Positions 14,572 through 21,404 of a stretch of DNA of 21,404 nt are shown here, piece by piece (positions within the stretch are counted from its first letter, which is position 1; every line of letters starts with the position of its first letter). Location of the stretch: the NCBI GenBank assembly GCA_964444885.1, contig CAYUIZ010000046.1, positions 1 through 21,404 on the forward strand, written 5' to 3'. The DNA comes from CAYRGQ01 sp964444885. Lineage in GTDB: Bacteria; Bacteroidota; Bacteroidia; Sphingobacteriales; Sphingobacteriaceae. Under the pieces are notes generated by a model. The model made no database searches and was not told the DNA's origin. It was given only the letters and a program-made list of their open reading frames with translations. The position numbers and the translations under genes are program-made.

Positions 14572-14638
14572 CCATGCAAACACCCCCTGGGACGTTGAAG
14601 CAGGGCGTATCCCATCCCGACGGCGCGGCAAGGCATGG
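14572..14638 (+). promoter_or_regulatory. Potentially structured leader of dapD
   Basis: Two nested helices can form: CCATGC (14572-14577) with GCATGG (14633-14638), and inside it TGGGA (14588-14592) with TCCCA (14610-14614). The outer helix ends 18 bases before the dapD ATG. It does not match the lysine riboswitch as I know it. It could be a chance fold. Confidence 0.25.
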
Positions 14639-14656
14639 AGAAAACGAACAACAGCT

Positions 14657-15478
14657 ATGAGCGTCGAACAACTTAGAAAATTAGTAGAGGAAGCCTGGGA
14701 AAACAGGCAGTTTTTGGAGTTTCCCGAATATGCACGGGCCATCGAAACGGTCATCTTGCGCCTCGACCGCGGGGAACTGCGTGTCGCCGAACCCATCGGA
14801 TCGCGCTGGCACGTCAACGACTGGATCAAAAAGGCTGTAATCCTGTACTTCCCCATCCGCAGCATGGAGGTCATCGAAACCGGCCCGTTTGTTTTCCATG
14901 ACAAAATGAAACTCAAAACCAACTTTAAGGAACAAGGCGTTCGCGTCGTTCCCCACGGTATCGCGCGGTATGGTGCCTTCTTGGCGAGAGGAGTCATCAT
15001 GATGCCTTCCTATGTCAATATCGGTGCCTATGTAGGCGAAGGCACGATGATTGATACCTGGGCCACCGTGGGCTCCTGCGCCCAGATTGGTAAAAACGTC
15101 CACCTGAGTGGCGGAGTGGGCGTGGGTGGCGTCTTGGAACCCGTACAGGCTTCGCCGGTTGTCATCGAAGACAATGTTTTTGTCGGCTCCCGGGCGATCG
15201 TCGTCGAGGGCGTGCGCGTAGAGCGCGATGCCGTACTCGGTGCCAACGTCGTGCTGACGGCATCCACGAAAATCATCGATGTATCCGGTGCGGAGCCCGT
15301 TGAATACAAGGGGATCGTGCCTCCCCGCTCAGTGGTCATCCCCGGGTCGTACGCGAAGCAATTTCCGGCAGGCCAATACCAGGTGCCCTGCGCATTAATC
15401 ATTGGCCAGCGCAAGGAGTCGACAGACAAGAAAACGTCGCTAAACGACGCATTGCGCGAGCATAACGTATCCGTATAG
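14657..15478 (+). CDS. dapD: Tetrahydrodipicolinate N-succinyltransferase
   Basis: DapD transfers succinyl from succinyl-CoA to tetrahydrodipicolinate in the succinylase branch of lysine and diaminopimelate synthesis, supplying peptidoglycan. The 273 residues match the E. coli enzyme length. An alpha-helical N-terminal domain is followed by a left-handed beta-helix of hexapeptide repeats at about 95-200 ('GVIMMPSYVNIGAYVGEGTMIDTWATVGSCAQIGKNVHLSGGVGVGGVLEP' region), then the C-terminal 'VIPGSYAKQFPAGQYQVPCALIIGQR'. The motif MMPSYVNIGAYV is diagnostic for DapD rather than DapH. The ATG at 14657 gives the standard N-terminus. tsaC begins 7 bases after its stop, so they form an operon. Confidence 0.96.
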   Translation: MSVEQLRKLVEEAWENRQFLEFPEYARAIETVILRLDRGELRVAEPIGSRWHVNDWIKKAVILYFPIRSMEVIETGPFVFHDKMKLKTNFKEQGVRVVPHGIARYGAFLARGVIMMPSYVNIGAYVGEGTMIDTWATVGSCAQIGKNVHLSGGVGVGGVLEPVQASPVVIEDNVFVGSRAIVVEGVRVERDAVLGANVVLTASTKIIDVSGAEPVEYKGIVPPRSVVIPGSYAKQFPAGQYQVPCALIIGQRKESTDKKTSLNDALREHNVSV

Positions 15479-15485
15479 CCTAATA

Positions 15486-16064
15486 ATGAACGAACACGTA
15501 AACGAAACCGACGTCAAACAAGCGGTCGAGACATTACGGGCCGGCGGACTGATCCTCTACCCGACCGATACGATCTGGGGCATTGGCTGCGACGCGAGCA
15601 ATCCGGAGGCGATCGAACGACTCTACCAACTCAAAGGACGCACGGCCGAAAAAAGCCTGATTATACTCCTGGAAAACGACAATCAGCTGCAAAGCTACGT
15701 ACACGAGGTTCCCGAAGTGGCTTACTCGCTCATCGAATATGCCGAAAACCCCTTGACCATTGTATACGACGGGGCTAAAAACTTGCCCGACAACCTCTTG
15801 GCTAGTGACAAAAGCGTTGGTATACGTATCGTCAAGCACCCGTTCTGCGAGCGGCTTATCCGGCGTTTGCGCAAACCAGTGGTATCTACCTCGGCAAACC
15901 TGAGTGGGCAGCCGTCTCCCCAGCATTTTCACGATATCGACCCTGTCATTCAGGAGGGCGTCGATTATATCGTGGAATTTGGCCAACACGACCGGTCCGT
16001 ACGACCGCCGTCGACCATCATGAAGCTGGGTGCGGACGGAAAATTTTCGTTCCTAAGAAGATAA
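15486..16064 (+). CDS. tsaC: Threonylcarbamoyl-AMP synthase (TsaC/Sua5/YrdC family)
   Basis: The enzyme makes threonylcarbamoyl-AMP from threonine, bicarbonate and ATP, the first step towards the t6A37 modification of ANN-decoding tRNAs. The 192-residue protein consists of a single YrdC domain without the Sua5 extension, so it is the TsaC form. Seen: GGLILYPTDTIWGIGCDA near 20-37, 'LYQLKGR...KSLIIL' (the KGR-containing substrate segment), 'NPLTIVY', 'VGIRIVKHPFC' and 'PVVSTSANLSGQP' with the nucleotide-binding Ser/Thr/Asn residues, then 'PSTIMKL'. It follows dapD closely. The partner genes tsaB, tsaD and tsaE are not here. Confidence 0.94.
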   Translation: MNEHVNETDVKQAVETLRAGGLILYPTDTIWGIGCDASNPEAIERLYQLKGRTAEKSLIILLENDNQLQSYVHEVPEVAYSLIEYAENPLTIVYDGAKNLPDNLLASDKSVGIRIVKHPFCERLIRRLRKPVVSTSANLSGQPSPQHFHDIDPVIQEGVDYIVEFGQHDRSVRPPSTIMKLGADGKFSFLRR

Positions 16065-16118
16065 TCTGTCGGTTTATACGTACATTTATCCCACGAAAAC
16101 CAGTTAATCGTGTTCAAA

Positions 16119-16598
16119 ATGAGAAATACATTATTTGTATGGGCTGTGGCGCTTTGTTTGAGTGTCACCGCACACGCCCAAGAAGAAATTGCCTCCGCAC
16201 AACCCGGCCAGCAATACGGCAAAGCCATAACGGCTGATGGTGCCATCAGCATCGAAAAACTAACGACGCATCTGGAAACCGACACCGCCTATATGGGAAA
16301 AATAACTGCAGAGGTTATCGCCGTTTGCCAAAAAAAGGGCTGTTTCATGGAAGTGAAGCGCGAGGGGGACGAAGATCCGATCATGGTTCGCTTCAAGGAC
16401 TACGGGTTTTTCATGCCCCAAGACATCGTGGGACGCACCGTGGTGGTGGATGGCCGCGCTTGGGTCAAAGAGACCTCCGTCGCATCCCTGAAGCACTACG
16501 CCGAAGATAAAGGAAAAACCGCTGAAGAGATTGCCCAGATTACCGAGCCCAAAGAAGACATTGCCATTGTTGCCGAAGGCGTAGTGGTGGTCCGGTAG
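16119..16598 (+). CDS. Exported DUF4920 protein
   Basis: A 159-residue protein with a signal peptide (about 1-20, ending AHAQ) and a DUF4920 domain found mainly in Bacteroidota. Visible are 'QQYGKAITADGAISIEKL', 'KITAEVIAVCQKKGCFMEVK' with a CxxxxC pair (a possible metal or redox site), 'VRFKDYGFFMPQDIVGRTVVVDG', and 'SLKHYAEDKGKTAEEIAQIT'. The fold is probably OB-like. The function is unknown; the location is periplasm or outside the cell. The ATG at 16119 starts directly at the signal peptide and is preferred over a GTG nine bases upstream. It follows tsaC after about 50 bases. Confidence 0.85.
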   Translation: MRNTLFVWAVALCLSVTAHAQEEIASAQPGQQYGKAITADGAISIEKLTTHLETDTAYMGKITAEVIAVCQKKGCFMEVKREGDEDPIMVRFKDYGFFMPQDIVGRTVVVDGRAWVKETSVASLKHYAEDKGKTAEEIAQITEPKEDIAIVAEGVVVVR

Positions 16599-16625
16599 TT
16601 ACCGATTCCGAAATATACAACAAAT

Positions 16626-16648
16626 AAGCGCATCTTCGCTTGGTTTTT
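16626..16648 (+). terminator. Weak terminator-like hairpin before folP
   Basis: AAGCG (16626-16630) pairs with CGCTT (16637-16641), followed by GG and a run of five T. The stem is only 5 bp. It would end the dapD-tsaC-DUF4920 transcript, but then folP, whose start lies 12-60 bases beyond, would need a promoter that I could not find. Confidence 0.3.
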
Positions 16649-16659
16649 CCACTCGTCGC

Positions 16660-17526
16660 ATGCGCTTCTTTATGTTTTTTACCCCAAACATGTCTTTACG
16701 TCAGCGAATGCCGTACACGATCCGCGCCGGAGGCCATTTGATTGACCTCTCCGTGCCCAAAATCATGGGCATACTGAACGTGACCCCGGATTCGTTTTTT
16801 GACGGCGGGAGGCACAACGGACTGAACGACGCCGTAGCCCATGCCCGCAAGCTGGTGGATCAAGGCGCGGATATCCTCGACATCGGTGCGTACTCGTCGC
16901 GCCCGGGCGCCGCGGACATCAGCACACAGGAAGAGCTAGACCGCATCTTGCCGGTCGTGGAGGCCATCGCAGCGGAGATTCCGGGTGCTATTCTCTCAAT
17001 TGACACGTTCCGCGCCGCCGTGGCACGGACGACGGTACAAGCGGGGGCACATATCATTAACGATATTTCGGGCGGATCGCTGGATGAGGACATGTTTGCC
17101 ACGGTGGCTGCGCTGGATGTACCCTATATCCTGATGCACACGCGCGGCACGCCCCAAAACATGCAGGACCAAACCCAATACGACAGCATTGTCGACGATG
17201 TAGCCCGCTATTTTGGCGAACGAATCGCCCGCCTGCGGGCGCTGGGTGTCAAAGACATCATCCTCGATCCGGGTTTTGGCTTCGCCAAGTCGACGGAACA
17301 AAATTACGAACTGCTCGCCGGACTGGAAACCCTGCATGCCTATGACCTTCCGGTCTTGGGAGCGGTCTCCCGCAAGTCGATGATTTACAAGAAACTGGGC
17401 ATCACACCCGACGAAGCCCTGAACGGAACAACGGCAATCCACGCCATCCTGATACAGAAAGGCGTACAGCTCTTGCGTGTGCACGATGTGAAGGAAGCAA
17501 AAGAAGTGGTCAGGCTGCTGGGCTGA
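16660..17526 (+). CDS. folP: Dihydropteroate synthase
   Basis: FolP condenses dihydropterin pyrophosphate with p-aminobenzoate to form dihydropteroate, the sulfonamide-sensitive step of folate synthesis, in the cytoplasm. Up to 288 residues, TIM-barrel. Signature 1 is KIMGILNVTPDSFFDGG at about 34-50 and signature 2 is GADILDIGAYSSRPGA at 69-84. Further conserved parts are 'SIDTFR', 'INDISGG', 'ILDPGFGFAKS' and 'VSRKSMI', which bind pterin and phosphate. The exact start is uncertain: ATGs at 16660, 16672, 16690 and 16708 are all in frame, and the first family-conserved residues come after the last of them. The TGA stop abuts the TGA of the FAD protein on the other strand, forming TGATCA. Confidence 0.95.
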   Translation: MRFFMFFTPNMSLRQRMPYTIRAGGHLIDLSVPKIMGILNVTPDSFFDGGRHNGLNDAVAHARKLVDQGADILDIGAYSSRPGAADISTQEELDRILPVVEAIAAEIPGAILSIDTFRAAVARTTVQAGAHIINDISGGSLDEDMFATVAALDVPYILMHTRGTPQNMQDQTQYDSIVDDVARYFGERIARLRALGVKDIILDPGFGFAKSTEQNYELLAGLETLHAYDLPVLGAVSRKSMIYKKLGITPDEALNGTTAIHAILIQKGVQLLRVHDVKEAKEVVRLLG

Positions 17527-19068
17527 TCAGTCCCGAATCGCGTTCGCGCAGTTCGCTCCGTCGATGGCGGCAGAGACGATGCCTCCGGCGTAACCCGCTC
17601 CCTCCCCGCATGGATACAGGCCCTTAACTTGCGGATGCTGCAGCGTATCCCGATCTCGCGGAATGCGGATGGGCGAGGAGGTCCGCGATTCAACCCCCAC
17701 CAGAATTGCTTCGTTGGTAAAGTAGCCCTTCATTTTTTTCCCAAAAACGGGCAAAGCCCCCTTCAGTGCGTCGTGGACAAAGCCCGGCAATACTTCCGAC
17801 AAGGGTACGCTCTTGACGCCAGGCATGTACGAGTTTTCGGGCAGGCCTGCAGACAACTTGCCCTGCACGAAATCGACCATCCGCTGCGCAGGCGCGACCA
17901 TATTACCGCCACCGGCCCGATAGGCTGCCTGTTCCACGTGCCGTTGGAATTCGAGAAGGGCAAAGGGGTCAGCACCGGCATTCGGCACATCGGACAGGTT
18001 CACTTCGACCACCGTACCCGAATTAGCGTGCGGATTATTGCGTTTTGACGGTGACCAGCCATTGACAACGATTTCGCCATGGTCCGTCGAGCAGGGTGCG
18101 ATAATCCCGCCCGGACACATGCAAAAGGAAAATACACCCCGCCCGCCCACTTGTTCGACCAGGCTATAGTACGCCGGTGGCAGGTGTTCATCGCGTACCT
18201 CGCAATGGTACTGGATGCGGTCGATCGTCTGCTGCGGATGCTCGATCCGGACACCCAGTGCAAAAGGCTTGGCTTCTACCTGCCAGCCCTTTTGCCGAAA
18301 CAGGTGGAAGACATCCCGGGCGGAGTGACCTGTGGCGACGATGACATGCTTCGCACTGATGCGTGCGCCGCTGGCGAGCTTAACGCCAGACACCTGTCCG
18401 AAGCTGCTTTCAATATCGACCACGGCCGTGTCAAAATGAACCTCGCCGCCGTGCGTAATGATTGTCTCACGAATAGATTGGATGATTTGGGGCAATTTGT
18501 TCGTGCCGATGTGGGGGCGGGCGTCCACCAAAATATCTTCGGTGGCACCGTGGGCAACCAGCATTTGCAGTACGTACTGCACATCGCCACGCTTGTTGGA
18601 CCGGGTGTAAAGCTTACCGTCTGAATACGTACCGGCGCCGCCTTCACCAAAGCAGTAGTTTGATTCGGGATTGACAATGCCGGACTTATTAAGGCGGGCC
18701 AGATCCTTGCGTCGTTCGCGCACGTCTTTTCCGCGCTCGAGGATAATCGGCTTATAACCCCGTTCGATACATCGAGCCGCGGCAAATAAGCCTGCCGGAC
18801 CAGCACCGATGATAATGACAGGTGCCGCGTCTGCAACATTGGCATACGAAAACGAAAAAATTTCAGGCTGCGGAATCTCGTCGACGAAGAAGACCACGCG
18901 GGCACGATAAACCACGTGCCGGCTGCGCGCGTCAATCGAACGCTTCCTGATTTTGAGCCCTTTAATCCGGGATATGTCAACATTAAGGCGGGACGCCCCT
19001 TGCTGGATGATGTATTGTTCGTCGGCTATGCGAGCCGGCGGAATAGGCAGTTCGATCTCGTGTTGCAT
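17527..19068 (-). CDS. FAD-dependent oxidoreductase of the COG2509 type
   Basis: A 513-residue flavoprotein of the widely conserved 'uncharacterized FAD-dependent dehydrogenase' group. Its reaction is unknown. An N-terminal 80-residue alpha/beta domain with 'ISRIKGLKIRKRSIDARSR' precedes the FAD-binding Rossmann fold with VIIIGAGPAGLFAA (GAGPAG at 88-93) and 'IILERGKDVRERR'. Family-specific patches follow: 'NYCFGEGGAGTYSDGKLYTR', 'FSFCMCPGGIIAPCST' (a CxC pair), 'NGWSPSKRN', and at the C-terminus 'YPCGEGAGYAGGIVSAAIDG', a second FAD contact. The length is normal for the group. The ATG at 19068 starts right at the conserved N-terminus. A TAnnTTTG element lies upstream at 19104-19111. Confidence 0.88.
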   Translation of the reverse strand: MQHEIELPIPPARIADEQYIIQQGASRLNVDISRIKGLKIRKRSIDARSRHVVYRARVVFFVDEIPQPEIFSFSYANVADAAPVIIIGAGPAGLFAAARCIERGYKPIILERGKDVRERRKDLARLNKSGIVNPESNYCFGEGGAGTYSDGKLYTRSNKRGDVQYVLQMLVAHGATEDILVDARPHIGTNKLPQIIQSIRETIITHGGEVHFDTAVVDIESSFGQVSGVKLASGARISAKHVIVATGHSARDVFHLFRQKGWQVEAKPFALGVRIEHPQQTIDRIQYHCEVRDEHLPPAYYSLVEQVGGRGVFSFCMCPGGIIAPCSTDHGEIVVNGWSPSKRNNPHANSGTVVEVNLSDVPNAGADPFALLEFQRHVEQAAYRAGGGNMVAPAQRMVDFVQGKLSAGLPENSYMPGVKSVPLSEVLPGFVHDALKGALPVFGKKMKGYFTNEAILVGVESRTSSPIRIPRDRDTLQHPQVKGLYPCGEGAGYAGGIVSAAIDGANCANAIRD

Positions 19069-19103
19069 GTGCGTTGTGTCGGGTATCTATCCCGATGACG
19101 TAA

Positions 19104-19111
19104 CAAAGGTA
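19104..19111 (-). promoter_or_regulatory. -7 element of the FAD oxidoreductase gene
   Basis: On the minus strand it reads TACCTTTG, an exact match to TAnnTTTG. A leader of about 30 bases to the ATG at 19068 would result. A TTTG at 19125-19128 on the same strand is only 13 bases upstream, closer than usual for a -33 box. Confidence 0.5.
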
Positions 19112-19164
19112 TGGATTTTGAAGTCAAAGTATTTACATTTGGCATGTGCTTCGTTAAAACTTTT

Positions 19165-19192
19165 GCCTTGTCCCTGCCGTAAGCAGCAAGGC
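19165..19192 (+). promoter_or_regulatory. Bulged hairpin in the lemA leader
   Basis: GCCTTG (19165-19170) pairs with CAAGGC (19187-19192), and CTGC (19174-19177) with GCAG (19183-19186), leaving a 3-base bulge TCC and a 5-base loop. All ten pairs are Watson-Crick. It lies 34 bases before the lemA ATG, directly after an AACTTTTG that is close to the -7 consensus. It could act on lemA mRNA stability or translation. Confidence 0.35.
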
Positions 19193-19226
19193 GACGGACA
19201 CACCCACAAAAATTGAAACAAAGAAA

Positions 19227-19805
19227 ATGAAACGATTATTTGTTATTCTCGCAGGATTGCTCGTCGCAATGTCGTTCAGCTCTTGCGGCTACAACACCTT
19301 GGTCACACTTGACGAAAACGTCAAAGGAAAATGGGCGCAAGTAGAAAACGCCTATCAACGGCGGGCCGACCTGATCCCCAACTTGGTGAACACCGTAAAG
19401 GGTGCCGCCGAATTTGAGCAGGAAACGCTGACCCAGGTCATCGAAGCACGCGCAAAAGCTACTTCCGTGACGGTAGACCCGGAAAATCTGACTCCCGAAG
19501 CACTGCAGCAGTTCCAGCAAACCCAAGACGGGCTTTCCCAGTCCCTGGGACGCCTGCTCGTATCCGTAGAGCGCTATCCGGAGCTGAAGGCCAACCAGAA
19601 CTTCCTGGAGCTCCAAGCCCAGCTCGAGGGAACGGAAAACCGCATCAGCACCGAACGGCGTGCCTTTAATGAGGCTACCCAGCAATACAACACCGCTGTG
19701 CGGAAATTCCCGAACAACATCATGGCTGGTATCTTTGGCTTCAAACAGAAGGGCCACTTCACCGCCACGGAAGGCGCTGAAACCGCCCCTGAGGTACAGT
19801 TTTAG
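19227..19805 (+). CDS. lemA: LemA family lipoprotein
   Basis: A 192-residue LemA protein. The signal peptide ends in a lipobox FSSC with Cys20, so it is membrane-anchored. The LemA core follows: 'YNTLVTLDENVKGKWAQVENAYQRRADLIPNLVNTVKG' (about 22-59), with the near-invariant QRRADLIPNLV, then a long four-helix region with 'LEGTENRISTERRAFNEATQQYNTAVRKFPNNI' and 'FGFKQKGHF'. The biochemical role is unknown; LemA is regularly encoded together with TPM-domain proteins, and the three probably form one membrane-associated assembly. It is first in the lemA-TPM-TPM group, 126 bases ahead of the second gene. Confidence 0.94.
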   Translation: MKRLFVILAGLLVAMSFSSCGYNTLVTLDENVKGKWAQVENAYQRRADLIPNLVNTVKGAAEFEQETLTQVIEARAKATSVTVDPENLTPEALQQFQQTQDGLSQSLGRLLVSVERYPELKANQNFLELQAQLEGTENRISTERRAFNEATQQYNTAVRKFPNNIMAGIFGFKQKGHFTATEGAETAPEVQF

Positions 19806-19835
19806 GCTTAGGCGACAACAACGTGGCTGCATCCT

Positions 19836-19897
19836 TCCCGCCAGCGAGGCAGGCTTTGGCGTGCGCGTCGCTGACGGCCGCAGGGCCCTCCGCCAGC
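19836..19897. repeat. Repeat-like GC palindromes between lemA and the first TPM gene
   Basis: CGCCA (19839-19843) can pair with TGGCG (19857-19861), and CCCGCCAGC near 19837 recurs in altered form as TCCGCCAGC at 19889-19897. The latter is the left half of the palindromic units at 524-576. It suggests the same interspersed repeat family lies inside this operon. The evidence is short-match only. Confidence 0.35.
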
Positions 19898-19931
19898 AAG
19901 CACCCCTATTAATAACGGAATCCGTATCGAT

Positions 19932-20375
19932 ATGCACGTATTGACCGACGAAGAACAAGAACAAGTGATGTTTGCCATTAGCGTGGCAGAAAACCGCACA
20001 TCGGGCGAAATCCGCGTGGTCGTGGAGCGCAAATGCGAACCCGACGCGCTAGACCGGGCAGCGGATTATTTCCGTCACCTGTCTATGCATAAGACATCTT
20101 TGCACCACGGCGTACTGATATACGTGGCCATTGACGACCATAAATTTGCCATTTTGGGCGACAAAGGCATACACGAAAAAGTGGGCGACGGATTTTGGGA
20201 AGCGACCAAACAGGCTATGGCTGTCCATTTTAGGCAAGACGACTTAGTCAGTGGCCTGCTGGCCGGCATCGAGCATGCGGGCGAGCAACTCAAAACACAC
20301 TTTCCCCGCCTGGGCGATGACATCAACGAACTACCCGACGACATTATCTTTGGCGACGGAAAAGCATTACACTAA
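19932..20375 (+). CDS. TPM-domain protein, cytoplasmic form
   Basis: A 147-residue protein formed almost entirely by a TPM (TLP18.3/Psb32/MOLO-1) domain, without signal peptide or membrane segment. Seen are 'LTDEEQEQVMFAISVAENRTSGEIRVVVE' at the N-terminus and 'HGVLIYVAIDDHKFAILGDKGIHEKVGDGFWE' in the middle, typical of the domain, then 'AGEQLKTHFPRLGDDINELPDDIIF' at the end. The domain is linked to phosphatase activity in the plant homologue, but the bacterial function is unknown. It lies between lemA and a second TPM gene, 4 bases before the latter, and is clearly coupled to it. Confidence 0.9.
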   Translation: MHVLTDEEQEQVMFAISVAENRTSGEIRVVVERKCEPDALDRAADYFRHLSMHKTSLHHGVLIYVAIDDHKFAILGDKGIHEKVGDGFWEATKQAMAVHFRQDDLVSGLLAGIEHAGEQLKTHFPRLGDDINELPDDIIFGDGKALH

Positions 20376-20379
20376 CAGC

Positions 20380-21210
20380 ATGGCGCAAACAGCGAATACG
20401 TATAGGGCATTAGCAACTAAACTGCTGGTCGCATTGCTGGTCGGCATCGGTGTGCTGAGCCATGCAGGGGCACAAGACTTCCCCGCTCGGCCCAACCAGC
20501 TAGTCAATGATTACACCAACACGCTCAGCGCCGAACAGGTTGCCCGGCTGGAGCGGAAGCTCGTGGCTTTTGATGACAGCACGTCTACGCAGATTGCAGT
20601 CGTGCTGATGCAGTCGGTAGGACAATACGAGATCGCGGACTACGGTACCCGCCTGGCTCAGCAATGGGGTATCGGCGGTGGCGAACACGACAATGGCATC
20701 CTGTTGCTCGTTGCCTTAGGCGACCGGCGTGTCACGATACAGACTGGGTATGGCGTCGAAGGTGCAGTACCCGATGCAATCGCCTACCGCATTATTGAAC
20801 GCGAAATCAAGCCTGCGTTTCGTCAAGGCGACTATTTTACCGGAATAGACCGGGCTACCGACGCGTTAATCAGCTATACACAAGGCGAATACACGGCACC
20901 ACCCCGTAGCGCGCGCGGCCAAGGCGGTGCTGGAGGCGTTATCCTCTTTATTATCCTGATCGTGATTTTCATCATCGTCGCAGGCTCCAGAGGTTCTGGT
21001 GGCGGACGTGGCGGTGGCGGCGGACGGGTAATGACGGGCCGTGGCGCAGCCGATATTCTCACCGGCATGCTGATTGGCAGCATGGGCCGCGGAGGCAGTA
21101 GCCGTGGCGGCTTTGGCGGTGGTTTCGGAGGTGGAGGTTTCGGAGGTGGGGGCTTTGGAGGCTTTGGCGGCGGTGGGTTCGGCGGAGGAGGGGCCAGCGG
21201 CAGCTGGTAA
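20380..21210 (+). CDS. Membrane TPM-domain protein with glycine-rich tail (YgcG-like)
   Basis: A 276-residue protein. A signal peptide covers about 1-31 (ending HAGAQ), a TPM domain about 35-170 ('LVNDYTNTLSAEQVARLERKLVAFDDSTSTQIAVVLM', 'WGIGGGEHDNGILLLVALGDRRVTIQTGYGVEGAVPD'), a membrane helix about 186-201 (GVILFIILIVIFIIVAG), and the rest is a glycine-rich tail made of GGF-type repeats ending in GASGSW. The layout is that of YgcG: domain outside the membrane, tail on the inner side. The ATG at 20380 is 4 bases past the previous stop; a longer frame from 20251 would overlap that gene out of frame. It is the last gene of the lemA cluster. Confidence 0.9.
   Translation: MAQTANTYRALATKLLVALLVGIGVLSHAGAQDFPARPNQLVNDYTNTLSAEQVARLERKLVAFDDSTSTQIAVVLMQSVGQYEIADYGTRLAQQWGIGGGEHDNGILLLVALGDRRVTIQTGYGVEGAVPDAIAYRIIEREIKPAFRQGDYFTGIDRATDALISYTQGEYTAPPRSARGQGGAGGVILFIILIVIFIIVAGSRGSGGGRGGGGGRVMTGRGAADILTGMLIGSMGRGGSSRGGFGGGFGGGGFGGGGFGGFGGGGFGGGGASGSW
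21107..21195 (+). repeat. Coding microsatellite of GGF/GGG repeats
   Basis: Irregular tandem repeats of GGTTTCGGAGGTGGA-like units encode the glycine-phenylalanine tail of the TPM protein. Such units are prone to length change by slippage. The opposite strand is proline-rich and open but not a gene. Confidence 0.7.
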
Positions 21211-21404
21211 AAATCTTCGCTTCGGCCACCCTCCATTTCTCGGGCAAATCCCTTCGGTGCGGAAGGGTACGGGGAAAATGTCAATTCTAACCAAGGTACT
21301 GTCCGTCAACGTAATATCGTCAATCCATCCGATAGACGGTAGGATGGATAGGGTGCACGACAGATTTCCGCTATTGTGGAAAAACTCCTTACAAACTATG
21401 CCGT
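21211..21404. other. Right-edge non-coding stretch with hairpins
   Basis: Two hairpins are seen: CCCTTC/GAAGGG (21250-21255 with 21262-21267) and the perfect 8-bp ATCCATCC/GGATGGAT (21323-21330 with 21342-21349). Neither is followed by a T run on the plus strand. A minus-strand frame is open from the right edge to 20866 and could hold the end of a gene from outside, but no family was recognised. Confidence 0.4.

Noticed and set aside
21107..21195. Repeats that could be taken for a CRISPR array.
   Set aside because: The units are irregular, contiguous and in frame with the glycine-rich tail; there are no spacers.
20866..21404. Proline-rich minus-strand open frame opposite the TPM tail, open to the right edge.
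   Set aside because: It is explained by the antisense of glycine codons. The part right of 21210 (WIDDITLTDST-like) could belong to a real gene end, but there is no stop or family evidence to support it.

Overview
The window looks like a chromosomal segment of a Bacteroidota bacterium, most likely of the Sphingobacteria/Chitinophagia side, with moderately high GC. Several signs support this. Promoters carry the Bacteroidota -7 element TAnnTTTG rather than TATAAT. Most start codons lack a Shine-Dalgarno sequence. There are family markers such as a DUF4920 protein, a YtxJ bacilliredoxin, a dihydropteroate synthase with the SSRPGA signature, tiny Cys-containing lipoproteins and a LemA/TPM/TPM cluster. 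The exact genus cannot be told from the sequence alone.

Left part (1-2013) is a small accessory island. An initiator tRNA-Met gene with its own -7 promoter and terminator is followed by an 85-residue GIY-YIG nuclease gene. Its stop codon lies at the first base of a second, broken copy of the same tRNA. That broken copy is interrupted by short palindromic repeats. Next come a lipoprotein-like gene that has lost its signal peptide at one of these palindromes, and an ISAs1-family transposase fragment cut at both ends. This stretch is a scar of repeated insertion and deletion next to a tRNA gene.

The remainder (2014-21210) is dense housekeeping DNA. zwf-pgl (minus) encodes the two steps of the oxidative pentose phosphate pathway. 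Divergent from it is rarA (replication-fork maintenance). A minus-strand run follows: an alanine dehydrogenase-like gene, a secreted alpha/beta hydrolase and gluQ. A long plus-strand series then holds a membrane-bound nucleotide-sugar dehydratase, a TPR membrane protein with ribH (riboflavin), a 40-residue lipoprotein, a secreted unknown with ytxJ, then (after the minus-strand S4 protein) dapD-tsaC, a DUF4920 protein and folP. A large minus-strand FAD oxidoreductase faces folP. The window closes with lemA and two TPM-domain genes, the last with a glycine-rich tail.

Two architectural habits recur. Three convergent gene pairs end with touching or overlapping stop codons (at 5938-5941, 13988-13991 and 17524-17529), leaving no room for terminators. 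Several genes (rarA, hslR, perhaps zwf) have a -7 element so close to the ATG that their mRNAs should be leaderless or nearly so. The best candidate for something under-described is the GIY-YIG gene framed by an intact and a decayed initiator tRNA.
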